Positions 51,190 to 59,946 of a stretch of DNA of 64,000 bases are shown here, in pieces. The stretch comes from Kallotenue papyrolyticum (GTDB taxonomy: Bacteria > Chloroflexota > Chloroflexia > Chloroflexales > Kallotenuaceae). Both the position numbers and the translations under genes were made by a program. Every line of letters begins with the position of its first letter. The stretch's first letter is position 1. The stretch spans positions 2,224,001 to 2,288,000 of the forward strand of contig NZ_JAGA01000002.1 of NCBI RefSeq assembly GCF_000526415.1, written 5' to 3'. The notes under the pieces were generated by a model. It was not told the DNA's origin. It did no database searches and saw nothing but the letters and a program-made list of their open reading frames with translations.

Positions 51190-53118
51190 ATGCGCGAGCG
51201 CCCGACCATCATTCCGCTCTGGTATGCGCCGGCAGCGCCCGCGGTTCGCGAGCAGGTACCCCTGCCGATCGCCCGCTCGTGGCAGGCCTGCCGCGCGCGC
51301 GGCCTGTCGCCCCACACTTGGCGCGCGCCGCTGCTGCGCGATGTCGCGCCCGATCCCGTATTGACGCCCTTGCGACCGGTGCTGGAAGACCTCTACGAGT
51401 TTCTGGAAGGCACCTCGTCTGCGGCCGCGCTCTGGACGCCCGACGCCTGGCTGATCGAGCTGGTCGGCGATGACGACATCTGCGCGTGGCTGACACGGCT
51501 CGGCCTGCGTCCCGGCAGCCAGTGGAGCGAGGAGCAGATCGGCACCAACGCGTTGGCGCTGGCGTTGCAGGAGGGCCATCCGCTGGCGACCATCGGCCTG
51601 GAGCACTACTACGCGGCGCTCCACGACCTGGCGCTGGCGGCGGCGCCGCTGTTCGGGCCGGATGGCTCCTTGCTCGGCGCGGTAGGCCTGGTGACGCGCG
51701 CGGAGGCCTTCCAGGCGCACACGCTGGCGCTGGTCGCCGCGGCGGCGCAAGGCATTCAGACGCGCTGGCAGCTTGAGACGTTGATCGCGGAAGCCAATCA
51801 CCACCTTACCGAGCTGAATGCAGCCATCGAAACTATGAGCGAGGGCGTGCTGCTGATCAGCATTGATGATCGCATCGCGCGGCTCAACCGGCGTGTGGAG
51901 CAGATCCTGGGCATTTCGGCGCGCGCCGCGGCGGGCCGGCCCCTGCGCGAGGTCCTGACGCTGCCTGAACCGCTGCAGTGCGCACTGACGCGGCGCACTG
52001 CGCTGACCGATCAGGAATTGCTCTTCGAAACGCCGCGCGGCACGGTGGCGGTGGTCTGTGGCCTGAAGCCGATCCTGCGCCATGGCCAATACCTGGGCGC
52101 GCTGCTGACCCTGCAGCCGCCGGAACGGCTGCGCCGACTGGTGCATCAGGTGGTCGGTGCGCGGGCACAGGTCTCCTTTCGCGACATCATCGGCGAGAGC
52201 GCGGCGATCCAGCCGGCGTTGCGCCAGGCGCGTATCGCGGCGCAGGGCGCGACCCATGTGCTGATCATCGGCGAGCACGGCACCGGCAAGGAGCTGTTCG
52301 CGCATGCCATTCACCAGGCCAGCGCGCGCGCCGCCGGTCCCCTGGTCACGCTCAACTGTGCGACGATTCCGCGCACGCTGATCGGCGTCGAGCTGTTCGG
52401 CTCCGAGCGCAGCGCAGACGGCCAGGCGCGTGGACGACCGGGTAAGTTGGAGCTGGCCGATGGCGGTACCCTGCTGTTGAAGGCGGTGGATGCGCTGCCC
52501 ATGGAGCAGCAGACCGCGCTGCTGCGGGTGATCGAGACGCGCGCGACGATGCGCTTGGGCAGTCGGCGCGTCGTGCCGCTCGACGTGCGCATCATCGCCA
52601 CCACCACCACGGCGCTGGATGTGGCCGGCGGCCATTTCCGTCCCGATCTGGCGGCGCGCCTGGGTATGCTGACCATCGAGCTGCCGCCGTTGCGCGCCCG
52701 TGACAGCGATGTGTTGCTATTCATCGAGCAGATTCTGTCGGCGCTCAATCAGCGCCTGGGCAAGCAGGTAGTGCTGACGCCCGAAGCGCTCCAGGTCTTG
52801 CAGCGCTACCCCTGGCCGGGCAACGTGCGCGAATTGGAGACGGTGCTGGAGCAGCTCGTCCACCGTTCGGAACACAGCGTGATCACACCCGCCGATCTGC
52901 CGGCTGCGCTGCAACAGTGGCAGGCCGGGCGCGGTGTCGGTCAGCTCCAGCGCCACTACAACCAGATCGAGCGCGAAACGATCCTGCGCGTTGGTCGTGC
53001 CATGGGCGGCCATCTGACGCGCACCGCGCAACAGCTCGGCATCAGCCGCACGACCCTCTGGCGCAAGATGCAGGAACATGGCCTGCGCCGATCCGACTTC
53101 TGGCCGGACGACCGCTGA
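51190..53118 (+). CDS. dhaR: DhaR/AcoR-like Fis-type regulator with degenerate AAA+ domain
   Basis: A 642-residue regulator with a GAF-like sensor (about residues 50-210), a PAS-like domain (about 220-335), an AAA+ domain (about 340-570) and a C-terminal Fis-type helix-turn-helix (TRTAQQLGISRTTLWRKMQEHG). Walker A is intact (GEHGTGKE, K367). The sigma-54 contact loop GAFTGA is replaced by SADGQA (408-413), and the Walker B acids are replaced by KA (431-432, TLLLKAVDAL). It therefore should not activate sigma-54 RNA polymerase nor hydrolyse ATP normally. It precedes the glycerol/dihydroxyacetone genes, as DhaR does elsewhere, and TGAAAC/GTTTCA palindromes begin in its stop codon. Confidence 0.85.
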   Translation: MRERPTIIPLWYAPAAPAVREQVPLPIARSWQACRARGLSPHTWRAPLLRDVAPDPVLTPLRPVLEDLYEFLEGTSSAAALWTPDAWLIELVGDDDICAWLTRLGLRPGSQWSEEQIGTNALALALQEGHPLATIGLEHYYAALHDLALAAAPLFGPDGSLLGAVGLVTRAEAFQAHTLALVAAAAQGIQTRWQLETLIAEANHHLTELNAAIETMSEGVLLISIDDRIARLNRRVEQILGISARAAAGRPLREVLTLPEPLQCALTRRTALTDQELLFETPRGTVAVVCGLKPILRHGQYLGALLTLQPPERLRRLVHQVVGARAQVSFRDIIGESAAIQPALRQARIAAQGATHVLIIGEHGTGKELFAHAIHQASARAAGPLVTLNCATIPRTLIGVELFGSERSADGQARGRPGKLELADGGTLLLKAVDALPMEQQTALLRVIETRATMRLGSRRVVPLDVRIIATTTTALDVAGGHFRPDLAARLGMLTIELPPLRARDSDVLLFIEQILSALNQRLGKQVVLTPEALQVLQRYPWPGNVRELETVLEQLVHRSEHSVITPADLPAALQQWQAGRGVGQLQRHYNQIERETILRVGRAMGGHLTRTAQQLGISRTTLWRKMQEHGLRRSDFWPDDR

Positions 53119-53154
53119 AACACCTCGTTTCATTTTTGAAACAAAACTGTTTCA
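53116..53154. promoter_or_regulatory. Paired TGAAAC/GTTTCA operators
   Basis: TGAAAC (53116-53121) / GTTTCA (53127-53132) and TGAAAC (53137-53142) / GTTTCA (53149-53154) form two palindromes with centres about 21 bases apart, two helical turns. They lie 20-58 bases upstream of the glpF promoter -35, the place for an activator. Fis-type regulators of this group often use TGAAAC-like half-sites, so binding by the adjacent DhaR-like protein is likely. Confidence 0.6.
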
Positions 53155-53173
53155 GTCTGGCGCGCCTGCCCTC

Positions 53174-53203
53174 TTGACAGCCGACTCGTCCGTGGCCTAG
53201 GAT
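53174..53203 (+). promoter_or_regulatory. Sigma-70 promoter of the glpF-dha-glp-pts operon
   Basis: TTGACA (53174-53179), an 18-base spacer and TAGGAT (53198-53203). No -24/-12 sigma-54 element (TGGCAC-N5-TTGC) is visible here. The leader to glpF at 53331 is about 120 bases. Confidence 0.6.
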
Positions 53204-53330
53204 CAAGGCAGCTTCCGCGTTATCCGCTGCTCGACAAGGAGGTGTCCCGCGTCGCCTACATCCAGGGTCGTTGGTCGTACGTTGTTCGTCCCAATCCCCA
53301 ATGATGTGGTTCTGGCAAGGAGGTCATCCT

Positions 53331-54167
53331 ATGCGGCGCAACACGCTAGGCGGACAGCTTTGGGCTGAATTTGTCGGTACGGCGCTGTTGATCCTACTAG
53401 GCGATGGTGTTGTGGCCAACGTGCTCTTTGCCACGCGCCTGGGCGCGCCCGAGGCAGCGCCCTTCTCCGCCTACAACTGGAACACGATCGCCTTCGGCTG
53501 GGGCTTCGCCGTCGCCGTAGCGGTGTACGTCACTGGCGGCATCACCGGCGCACACATCAATCCCGCCGTGACGCTGGCGGCGATTATACGGCGCACCATA
53601 GCGCCCGTCACCGGGCTGCTCTACATGGTCGCTCAGGTGCTGGGCGCGTTCTTCGGTGCCTTCCTGGTGCACATGCTCTACTACGGCAGCTTCGCCGCGC
53701 GCGGCTACACTAACGTCTTCTATACCGGCCCGGCCAGTGGCTATGAGAATCTGGTGCTGAACCAGTACTTTGCGGAGATCCTGGGCACCTTCGTGCTGTT
53801 GGTGGGCGTCTACGCGATCGTCGATAACGTGCGCAATGTCGGACCAGGCGCCAACCTGTGGCCGTTGATGGTCGGCTTTCTGGTGCTGGCGATCGGCCTG
53901 TCGCTGGGTGGCCCGACCGGCTACGCCATCAACCCGGCGCGCGATTTCGGCCCGCGGCTGTACGCGGCGCTCTTCGCCGGTGGCGCGAGCGATGCCTTTG
54001 GCACATCCTACTGGCTGGTGCCGATCATCGGGCCGCTGATCGGCGGGCCGCTGGGCGCGCTGTTCTATGACTTCCTGATCAAGCCCTTCTTGCCGACGCC
54101 GAGCGAACCCGAACCGGCGCCGCGCGGCGCGGACGTAGCGCATGCTTCTACGGCCGAAGCGCGTTGA
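53331..54167 (+). CDS. glpF: Glycerol uptake facilitator (aquaglyceroporin)
   Basis: A 278-residue channel with six helices and two pore half-helices carrying the NPA motifs (GAHINPAVT and [13 protein letters not shown]). Asp after the second motif (NPARD) is typical of glycerol-conducting rather than water-only members. A basic/acidic C-terminal tail of about 25 residues follows. The ATG at 53331 follows AAGGAGGT and skips a spurious N-terminal extension. It is the first gene of the glycerol operon; dhaK follows after 26 bases. Confidence 0.94.
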   Translation: MRRNTLGGQLWAEFVGTALLILLGDGVVANVLFATRLGAPEAAPFSAYNWNTIAFGWGFAVAVAVYVTGGITGAHINPAVTLAAIIRRTIAPVTGLLYMVAQVLGAFFGAFLVHMLYYGSFAARGYTNVFYTGPASGYENLVLNQYFAEILGTFVLLVGVYAIVDNVRNVGPGANLWPLMVGFLVLAIGLSLGGPTGYAINPARDFGPRLYAALFAGGASDAFGTSYWLVPIIGPLIGGPLGALFYDFLIKPFLPTPSEPEPAPRGADVAHASTAEAR

Positions 54168-54193
54168 ACAGACCAGCTTGCAGGGGGGCGACC

Positions 54194-55195
54194 ATGAAAA
54201 AGTTGATCAACTCGCCGGAGACGGTGGTCCGTGATGCGCTGGAGGGCATGGCGGCCGCGCATCCCGATCTGATCCGCGTGCATTTCGATCCCGACTACAT
54301 CGTGCGCGCCGACGCGCCCGTGCAGGGCAAGGTGGCAATCGTCTCGGGCGGTGGCAGCGGCCATGAGCCGATGCATGGCGGCTTTGTCGGCCGCGGTATG
54401 CTGGATGCTGCCTGTCCCGGCGCGATCTTTACCTCGCCGGTGCCCGATCAGATGCTGGAGGCGACGCGCGCAGTCAACGGCGGCGCGGGCGTGCTGCATA
54501 TCGTCAAAAACTACACCGGCGACGTAATGAACTTTGAAATGGCCGCGGAGCTGGCGCAGGCCGAAGGCATCGAAGTCGCCAGCGTGATCATCAACGACGA
54601 CGTCGCGGTGCAGGATAGCCTCTACACCGCCGGGCGGCGCGGCGTGGGCACCACCGTGCTGGCCGAGAAGATCTGCGGCGGCGCGGCGGAGGCCGGCCTG
54701 TCGCTGGCCGAGGTCAAGCGCATCTGCGAAAAGGTCAACGCGCAGGGCCGCTCGATGGGCATGGCGCTGACCTCCTGTATCGTGCCGGCCAAGGGCTCGC
54801 CTACCTTCGAGCTGGGCGAGGATGAGATGGAGATCGGCATCGGTATTCACGGCGAGCCGGGCCGCGAGCGGCGCAAGCTGGCCACGGCGGCGGAGATTGT
54901 GCGCATGCTGGCCGAGCCGGTGCTGGATGATCTGCCCTTCCGCAGCGGCGACGAAGTGCTGGCCTTCGTCAACGGCATGGGCGGTACGCCGCTGATCGAG
55001 CTGTACATAGTCTATAACGAACTGGCTAAACTCTGCCGCGAGCGCGGCATCACCATCAGCCGCAACCTGATCGGCAACTACATCACCTCGCTGGAGATGG
55101 CCGGCACGTCGATCACCCTGCTCAAGCTCGATGACGAGCTCAAGCGCTTCTGGGACGCGCCGGTGCATACGCCCGCGCTGCGCTGGGGCGTGTAG
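54194..55195 (+). CDS. dhaK: PEP-dependent dihydroxyacetone kinase, substrate-binding subunit DhaK
   Basis: A 333-residue subunit that binds dihydroxyacetone covalently through His219 (GIGIHGEPG). The first domain shows [18 protein letters not shown] and [15 protein letters not shown], and the second domain [18 protein letters not shown]. It accepts phosphate from ADP-bound DhaL, which in turn is recharged by DhaM and the general PTS proteins. The start ATG is at 54194 with GGGGGGCGACC ahead; an earlier in-frame start lies inside the glpF end. dhaL follows after 143 bases. Confidence 0.96.
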   Translation: MKKLINSPETVVRDALEGMAAAHPDLIRVHFDPDYIVRADAPVQGKVAIVSGGGSGHEPMHGGFVGRGMLDAACPGAIFTSPVPDQMLEATRAVNGGAGVLHIVKNYTGDVMNFEMAAELAQAEGIEVASVIINDDVAVQDSLYTAGRRGVGTTVLAEKICGGAAEAGLSLAEVKRICEKVNAQGRSMGMALTSCIVPAKGSPTFELGEDEMEIGIGIHGEPGRERRKLATAAEIVRMLAEPVLDDLPFRSGDEVLAFVNGMGGTPLIELYIVYNELAKLCRERGITISRNLIGNYITSLEMAGTSITLLKLDDELKRFWDAPVHTPALRWGV

Positions 55196-55338
55196 CGCGT
55201 TGTCGGAGTGGCGCCATGCCGCGCCTCCGGGCGGGCGTGGCATGGCGCGGAGACGCTGATCACTGGGGAGTTGTCGGTGAGCAGTGCGTGTCGCGTCACG
55301 CGGGAACCGTTCATTGCTCATAGAGTTCTGGAGCATCC

Positions 55339-55992
55339 ATGCGTATCACCACCGAGCATGTGATTCGCTTTCTGGAGGCGGTAGCCGCCGAAGTCAAAGC
55401 GCAGCGCGCCTACCTGACCGAGCTCGACTCGCCGATCGGCGACGCCGATCACGGCATCAACCTCGATCGCGGCTTTACGGCGGTGCTGGCCAAGCTGCCG
55501 ATGGTCGCCGACAAGGATATCGGCACGATCCTCAAAACCACCGGCATGACCCTGGTCTCCACCGTGGGCGGCGCGTCTGGCCCACTGTATGGCACGGCCT
55601 TTCTGCGCGCGGGCATGGCGCTGGCCGACCGCTACGAGCTGAACGAGGATGATGTCGCTGTGGCGCTGGAGGCGGCGCTGGAAGGGATCATGACGCGCGG
55701 CAAGGCGCAGCGCGGCGAGAAGACCATGATCGACGCGCTGGCACCGGCGGTGGATGCACTCAAAGCCGCGCGCGCCGGCGGCGCCGACCTGGCGACCGCG
55801 CTTCAGGCCGCCGCGGTGGCTGCCGAGGAGGGCATGCGCGCCACGATCCCTATGCTGGCGACCAAAGGGCGCGCCTCCTACCTGGGCGAACGTTCGATCG
55901 GCCATCAAGATCCGGGCGCAACCTCGGCGGCGCTCATGCTGCGCGTGATGCGCGATCTGGTGACCGCTTCCGCGAGCGACGGGGCGGCGTGA
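55339..55992 (+). CDS. dhaL: Dihydroxyacetone kinase ADP-binding subunit DhaL
   Basis: A 217-residue all-alpha subunit with the metal/ADP site SPIGDADHGINLDRGF (three aspartates), VGGASGPLYGTAFLRAG and KAQRGEKTMIDALAPA, and the closing loop TKGRASYLGERSIGHQDPGATSAALM. ADP stays bound and is phosphorylated by DhaM. Nothing was recognised in the 143 bases between dhaK and dhaL; no promoter stands out. glpK follows after about 50 bases. Confidence 0.95.
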   Translation: MRITTEHVIRFLEAVAAEVKAQRAYLTELDSPIGDADHGINLDRGFTAVLAKLPMVADKDIGTILKTTGMTLVSTVGGASGPLYGTAFLRAGMALADRYELNEDDVAVALEAALEGIMTRGKAQRGEKTMIDALAPAVDALKAARAGGADLATALQAAAVAAEEGMRATIPMLATKGRASYLGERSIGHQDPGATSAALMLRVMRDLVTASASDGAA

Positions 55993-56043
55993 CGCGCCCT
56001 GCGCGCCGATGCCGGCGCTGAACAGTTGCAAGGAGGCACCCTT

Positions 56044-57549
56044 ATGACCAAGTATGTCGCAGCCATTGACCAGGGGACGACCAGCACGCGCTGTATGATC
56101 TTCGACCACAGCGGCAAGGTGATCGCCTCGGATCAGCGCGAGCACGAGCAGATCTTTCCACGGCCCGGCTGGGTTGAGCACAATCCGCTGGAGATCTGGC
56201 AGCGCACGCAGAGCGTGGTGCAGGCCGCGCTGCAGAAGGCCAATCTGGATGCCTCCGATCTGGCCGCGGTGGGCATCACCAACCAGCGCGAAACGACGGT
56301 GGTCTGGAATCGCGCGACGGGCGAGCCGGTCTATAACGCGATCGTCTGGCAGGATACGCGCACCGACCAGTTCGTGAATCGGCTGGCGGCGGACGGTGGC
56401 CAGGATCGCTTCCGTGCCAAGGTCGGCCTGCCACTGGCCACCTACTTCTCCGGTCCCAAGATCCGCTGGATCCTGGACAACGTCGCCGGCGCGCGCGAGG
56501 CTGCCGAGCGCGGCGAGCTGGCCTTCGGCAACATCGACACCTGGCTGATCTGGAACCTGACCGGTGGTCCCGATGGTGGCGTGCATGTCACCGATGTGAC
56601 CAACGCCAGCCGTACCATGCTCATGAACCTGGAGACGCAGAACTGGGATGACGAGATGTTGCAGGTCATGGGCGTGCCGCGCTCGATGCTGCCAGAGATC
56701 CGTTCGTCGAGCGAGGTGTACGGCGAGTGTCGTGGGCTGCTCAACGGCGTGCCGCTGTCCGGCGACCTGGGCGATCAGCAGGCGGCCACCGTCGGACAAG
56801 CCTGCTTCGAGGTGGGCGAGGCCAAGAACACCTACGGCACCGGCAACTTCATGCTGCTCAACACTGGCGAGAAGCTGGTGCACTCCAAGAGCGGCCTGCT
56901 GACTACGCCGGCCTATAAGTTCGGCAATCAGCCCACGATCTGGGCGCTGGAAGGCTCGATCGCCGTTACGGGCTCGCTGGTGCAGTGGCTGCGCGACAAC
57001 CTGAACCTGATCAGCAGCGCGCCCGAGATCGAGGACCTGGCGCGCAAGGTGGAGGACAACGGCGGCGTCTACATTGTGCCCGCCTTCTCCGGTCTGTTCG
57101 CACCCTATTGGCGCAACGATGCGCGCGGCGTGATCGTCGGTCTGACGCGCTACGTCAACAAGTACCATATCGCCCGCGCCGCGCTGGAGGCGACCGCCTA
57201 CCAGACGCGCGATGTGCTGGAGGCCATGGAGCAGGATTCGGGGGTGCAGCTCAAAGAGCTGAAGGTGGACGGCGGCATGGTCTATAACGACCTGCTGATG
57301 CAGTTCCAGGCCGACATCCTGGGCGTGCCGGTGGTGCGTCCCAAAGTGGCCGAAACCACGTCGCTGGGCGCAGCCTACGCCGCCGGTCTGGCCGTTGGCT
57401 ACTGGAAGGGTACCGACGACATGCGCGCCAACTGGGCCATGGACAAGCGTTGGGAGCCGCGCATGAGCGAGGAACAGCGCGAGAAGCTGTATGCCGGCTG
57501 GAAGAAGGCCGTCACGCGCACCTTTGGCTGGGTGGAGGATCAGTCCTAG
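56044..57549 (+). CDS. glpK: Glycerol kinase
   Basis: A 501-residue FGGY-family kinase that converts glycerol and ATP to glycerol-3-phosphate. Motifs include [17 protein letters not shown] (phosphate loop), [45 protein letters not shown] (glycerol site), [14 protein letters not shown] and the FGGY signature [21 protein letters not shown]. The start ATG is preceded by AAGGAGG. The regulatory His that PTS HPr phosphorylates in Firmicutes GlpK was not checked and is not claimed. It is followed by a hairpin and glpD. Confidence 0.97.
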   Translation: MTKYVAAIDQGTTSTRCMIFDHSGKVIASDQREHEQIFPRPGWVEHNPLEIWQRTQSVVQAALQKANLDASDLAAVGITNQRETTVVWNRATGEPVYNAIVWQDTRTDQFVNRLAADGGQDRFRAKVGLPLATYFSGPKIRWILDNVAGAREAAERGELAFGNIDTWLIWNLTGGPDGGVHVTDVTNASRTMLMNLETQNWDDEMLQVMGVPRSMLPEIRSSSEVYGECRGLLNGVPLSGDLGDQQAATVGQACFEVGEAKNTYGTGNFMLLNTGEKLVHSKSGLLTTPAYKFGNQPTIWALEGSIAVTGSLVQWLRDNLNLISSAPEIEDLARKVEDNGGVYIVPAFSGLFAPYWRNDARGVIVGLTRYVNKYHIARAALEATAYQTRDVLEAMEQDSGVQLKELKVDGGMVYNDLLMQFQADILGVPVVRPKVAETTSLGAAYAAGLAVGYWKGTDDMRANWAMDKRWEPRMSEEQREKLYAGWKKAVTRTFGWVEDQS

Positions 57550-57559
57550 CAGCGGTGGT

Positions 57560-57584
57560 GGGGAGGAGCATCTCGCTCCTCCCC
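57560..57584 (+). terminator. Hairpin between glpK and glpD
   Basis: GGGGAGGAGC (57560-57569), loop ATCTC, GCTCCTCCCC (57575-57584): a perfect 10-bp stem, extendable by flanking GG/CC. No T-run follows. It may reduce expression of downstream genes relative to glpF-dhaKL-glpK. Confidence 0.5.
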
Positions 57585-57630
57585 GCCGCCAGCGGCCCGC
57601 GCGGTACGGGCCGGGAAAGTGAGCGGAGCT

Positions 57631-59241
57631 ATGCAACGCAGGGATGCCCTTGAGCAGGTGCGCACGACAGCGCTGTGGGATGTGATCATCATCGGCGGCG
57701 GGTCCACCGGCCTGGGTGCAGCCGTAGATGCGGCTACGCGCGGCTATCGCACGCTGTTGCTGGAAGCGGTCGATTTCGCCAAAGGCACCTCCAGCCGCAG
57801 CACCAAGCTGGTGCATGGCGGCGTGCGCTACCTGGCGCAGGGCGACATCGGGCTGGTGCGCGAGGCGCTGCATGAGCGTGGGCGTCTGCTGCGCAACGCG
57901 CCGCACTTGGTGCATCGCCTGCCCTTCGTCGTGCCGATCTACCGCTGGTGGGAGGGGGTGTACTACGGCGTCGGCCTGCAGGTGTACGATCTGCTGGCCG
58001 GACGCCTGGGCATCGGACGCTCGCGACCGCTGAGCTATGGCGAGACCATCCGCCGCGCGCCGACGCTGGAGCGCGCCGGTCTGCTGGGCGGCATCCTCTA
58101 TTACGACGGCCAGTTCGACGATGCGCGCCTGGCGATCACCCTGGTGCGCACGCTGATCGACCACGGCGGTGTGGCGCTCAACTACCTGCCGGTGGTCGGG
58201 TTGCTCAAGGACGCGCGTGGCCGCGTCAGCGGTGTGCAGGCGCGCGATGAGGAGACGGGCGAGACCTTCGCGATCCAGGGGCGCGTGGTGGTCAACGCTA
58301 CCGGTGTCTTTGTGGATCGCATTCGGCGCATGGATCAACCGGACGCCGCGCCGTTGCTCGCGCCGAGCCAGGGTGTGCACCTGGTCTTGCCGCGCGAGTT
58401 TCTGCCCGGCGATAGCGCGATCCTGGTGCCCAAAACCGATGATGGCCGCGTGCTGTTTATCATTCCCTGGCACGAGCGCGCGCTACTGGGTACCACCGAT
58501 ACGCCGGTGCAGGACACGCCGCTGGAGCCGCAGCCGCTCCAACAGGAGCTGGAGTTTCTGCTCGACCACGCCGCGCGCTACCTGTCCCGCGATCCGACGC
58601 CCGCCGACGTGCTGAGTATGTTCGCCGGCCTGCGCCCGCTGGTCAAAGCCGGCGCGGCCAGCAGCACCGCGGCGCTCTCGCGCGACCACACGCTGATCGT
58701 CTCGGCCTCCGGCCTGGTGACGATCACCGGTGGCAAGTGGACCACCTACCGACGCATGGGCGAGGACACCATCAACCGCGCAGCGCAGGTGGGCAACCTG
58801 CCGGCGCGCCCATCGATCACCAAGGACCTTAAGCTCCACGGTTGGACCGATCAGCCGGAGGCCGCGCCGCTGGATGTGTATGGCGCGGATGCCGCCGAGC
58901 TGCGCCGCCTGTTGCAGGAGCGGCCGGAATGGAGCCGGCCGCTCCATGCGCGTCTGCCCTACTACACCGGCGAGGTGATCTGGGCGGCGCGTTGCGAGCT
59001 GGCGCGCACGGTCGAGGATGTGCTGGCGCGCCGCACGCGCGCGCTGTTGCTGGACGCCCGCGCCAGCATCGAAGCCGCGCCCACGGTCGCCCGCCTCCTG
59101 GCCGACGAGCTGGGTCATGATCAGCACTGGCAGGAGCAGCAGCTGCAAACCTTCCGCGCGCTCGCGGCGGGCTACCTGCTAGACGGCGTGCCGCGGGCGA
59201 GCGCTATGCCGGCCCACGCGAGCGAGGGAGGCAGCCTGTGA
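57631..59241 (+). CDS. glpD: Aerobic-type glycerol-3-phosphate dehydrogenase
   Basis: A 536-residue FAD enzyme of the membrane surface that oxidises glycerol-3-phosphate to dihydroxyacetone phosphate and reduces quinone. Motifs are VIIIGGGSTGLGAAVDAATRG, GTSSRSTKLVHGGVRYL (FAD/substrate), YDGQFDDARLAI, LGTTDTP and ITGGKWTTYRRMGED (second FAD contact). GTG 57619 is an alternative start; ATG 57631 with GCGGAG ahead is preferred. Electrons enter the menaquinone pool used by the Rieske/cytochrome b complex encoded at the window start. Confidence 0.95.
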   Translation: MQRRDALEQVRTTALWDVIIIGGGSTGLGAAVDAATRGYRTLLLEAVDFAKGTSSRSTKLVHGGVRYLAQGDIGLVREALHERGRLLRNAPHLVHRLPFVVPIYRWWEGVYYGVGLQVYDLLAGRLGIGRSRPLSYGETIRRAPTLERAGLLGGILYYDGQFDDARLAITLVRTLIDHGGVALNYLPVVGLLKDARGRVSGVQARDEETGETFAIQGRVVVNATGVFVDRIRRMDQPDAAPLLAPSQGVHLVLPREFLPGDSAILVPKTDDGRVLFIIPWHERALLGTTDTPVQDTPLEPQPLQQELEFLLDHAARYLSRDPTPADVLSMFAGLRPLVKAGAASSTAALSRDHTLIVSASGLVTITGGKWTTYRRMGEDTINRAAQVGNLPARPSITKDLKLHGWTDQPEAAPLDVYGADAAELRRLLQERPEWSRPLHARLPYYTGEVIWAARCELARTVEDVLARRTRALLLDARASIEAAPTVARLLADELGHDQHWQEQQLQTFRALAAGYLLDGVPRASAMPAHASEGGSL

Positions 59242-59630
59242 TCGGCCTGTTGATCGTTTCGCACAGCCGCCAGATCGCCGAGGGAGTGCGCGATTTCGCC
59301 GACCAGATGACGCAGGGCCGCGTGCCGATCGTCGCGGCGGGCGGCGCTGCCGACGGCGCGCTGGGCACCAGCGCCGATCTGATCCGCGACGGCCTTGAGC
59401 GGCTCGTCGCGCAGCAGGTCGAGGGCATCGTGGTGCTGGTCGATCTCGGCAGCGCGGTGCTGAGCGCCGAGATCGCCCTGGAAGGCGCGCCGGTGCCCTG
59501 CCGCATCAGCGACGCGCCGCTGGTGGAGGGCGCGCTGCTGGGCGCGATCGAAGCCTCGCTCGGCAGCAACCTGGAGCGCGTCGAAGCCGCGGCGTTGCAG
59601 AGTCGTGCCCTGACCAAAGTGCATCGTTGA
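59238..59630 (+). CDS. dhaM: PTS-dependent dihydroxyacetone kinase phosphotransferase subunit DhaM
   Basis: A 130-residue EIIA-Man-like domain. The phosphorylated histidine is H9 (LLIVSHSRQIAEG), and GGAADGALGTSADLI and VLVDLGSAVLSAEIAL are family stretches. Unlike E. coli DhaM, which is fused to HPr and an EI remnant, this is the single domain, and HPr and EI are encoded right after it as separate genes. It starts with GTG in a four-base overlap with glpD. Confidence 0.93.
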   Translation: MIGLLIVSHSRQIAEGVRDFADQMTQGRVPIVAAGGAADGALGTSADLIRDGLERLVAQQVEGIVVLVDLGSAVLSAEIALEGAPVPCRISDAPLVEGALLGAIEASLGSNLERVEAAALQSRALTKVHR

Positions 59631-59658
59631 GTGATCGAGCCTGGAGCAGGAGCTGTTC

Positions 59659-59943
59659 ATGAGTGAAACGCGGGAGACCGTGCTGACAATCGCCCATCCG
59701 GTGGGGTTGCACCTGCGACCGGCGGCGCTCTTTGTCAAAACCGCCGCGCGCTTTCAGAGCGATATCCGCATCGCCAACCTTGATCGTCCCGACCGTCCTG
59801 AGGTGGATGCCAAGAGCATGTTCGGTCTGATGCAGATCGGTGTCTCGCAGAACCACCGTATTCGGGTGCGCGCCACCGGCGAGGATGCCGCAGCCGCGCT
59901 GAGCGCCCTGCAACGACTGGTCGAGCAGAACTTCGAGGAATAA
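59659..59943 (+). CDS. ptsH: Phosphocarrier protein HPr
   Basis: A 94-residue HPr with the phospho-histidine H18 in AHPVGLHLRPAALF and a serine (S53, VDAKSMFGLMQIG) at the place where HPr kinase acts in Firmicutes. It carries phosphate from EI to DhaM. No sugar-specific EII is in the window, so its main or only partner may be DhaM. It lies 28 bases after dhaM and three bases before ptsI. Confidence 0.94.
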   Translation: MSETRETVLTIAHPVGLHLRPAALFVKTAARFQSDIRIANLDRPDRPEVDAKSMFGLMQIGVSQNHRIRVRATGEDAAAALSALQRLVEQNFEE

Positions 59944-59946
59944 GCC

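Noticed and set aside
50787-51473. 228-codon plus frame running into the DhaR-like gene
   Set aside because: Most of it is Arg/Ala-rich and its second half is a shifted reading of the regulator gene; only the first 30 codons look protein-like, noted under the possible broken gene.
53119-53331. Sigma-54 (-24/-12) promoter upstream of glpF
   Set aside because: No TGGCAC-N5-TTGC element was found; the TGGC at 53158 lacks the TTGC partner, while a sigma-70 promoter is present.
55318-58473. Minus-strand open frame of 1051 codons opposite dhaL, glpK and glpD
   Set aside because: Very long, but an antisense shadow: three well-recognised enzymes lie on the plus strand and the minus product is low-complexity His/Gln/Arg.
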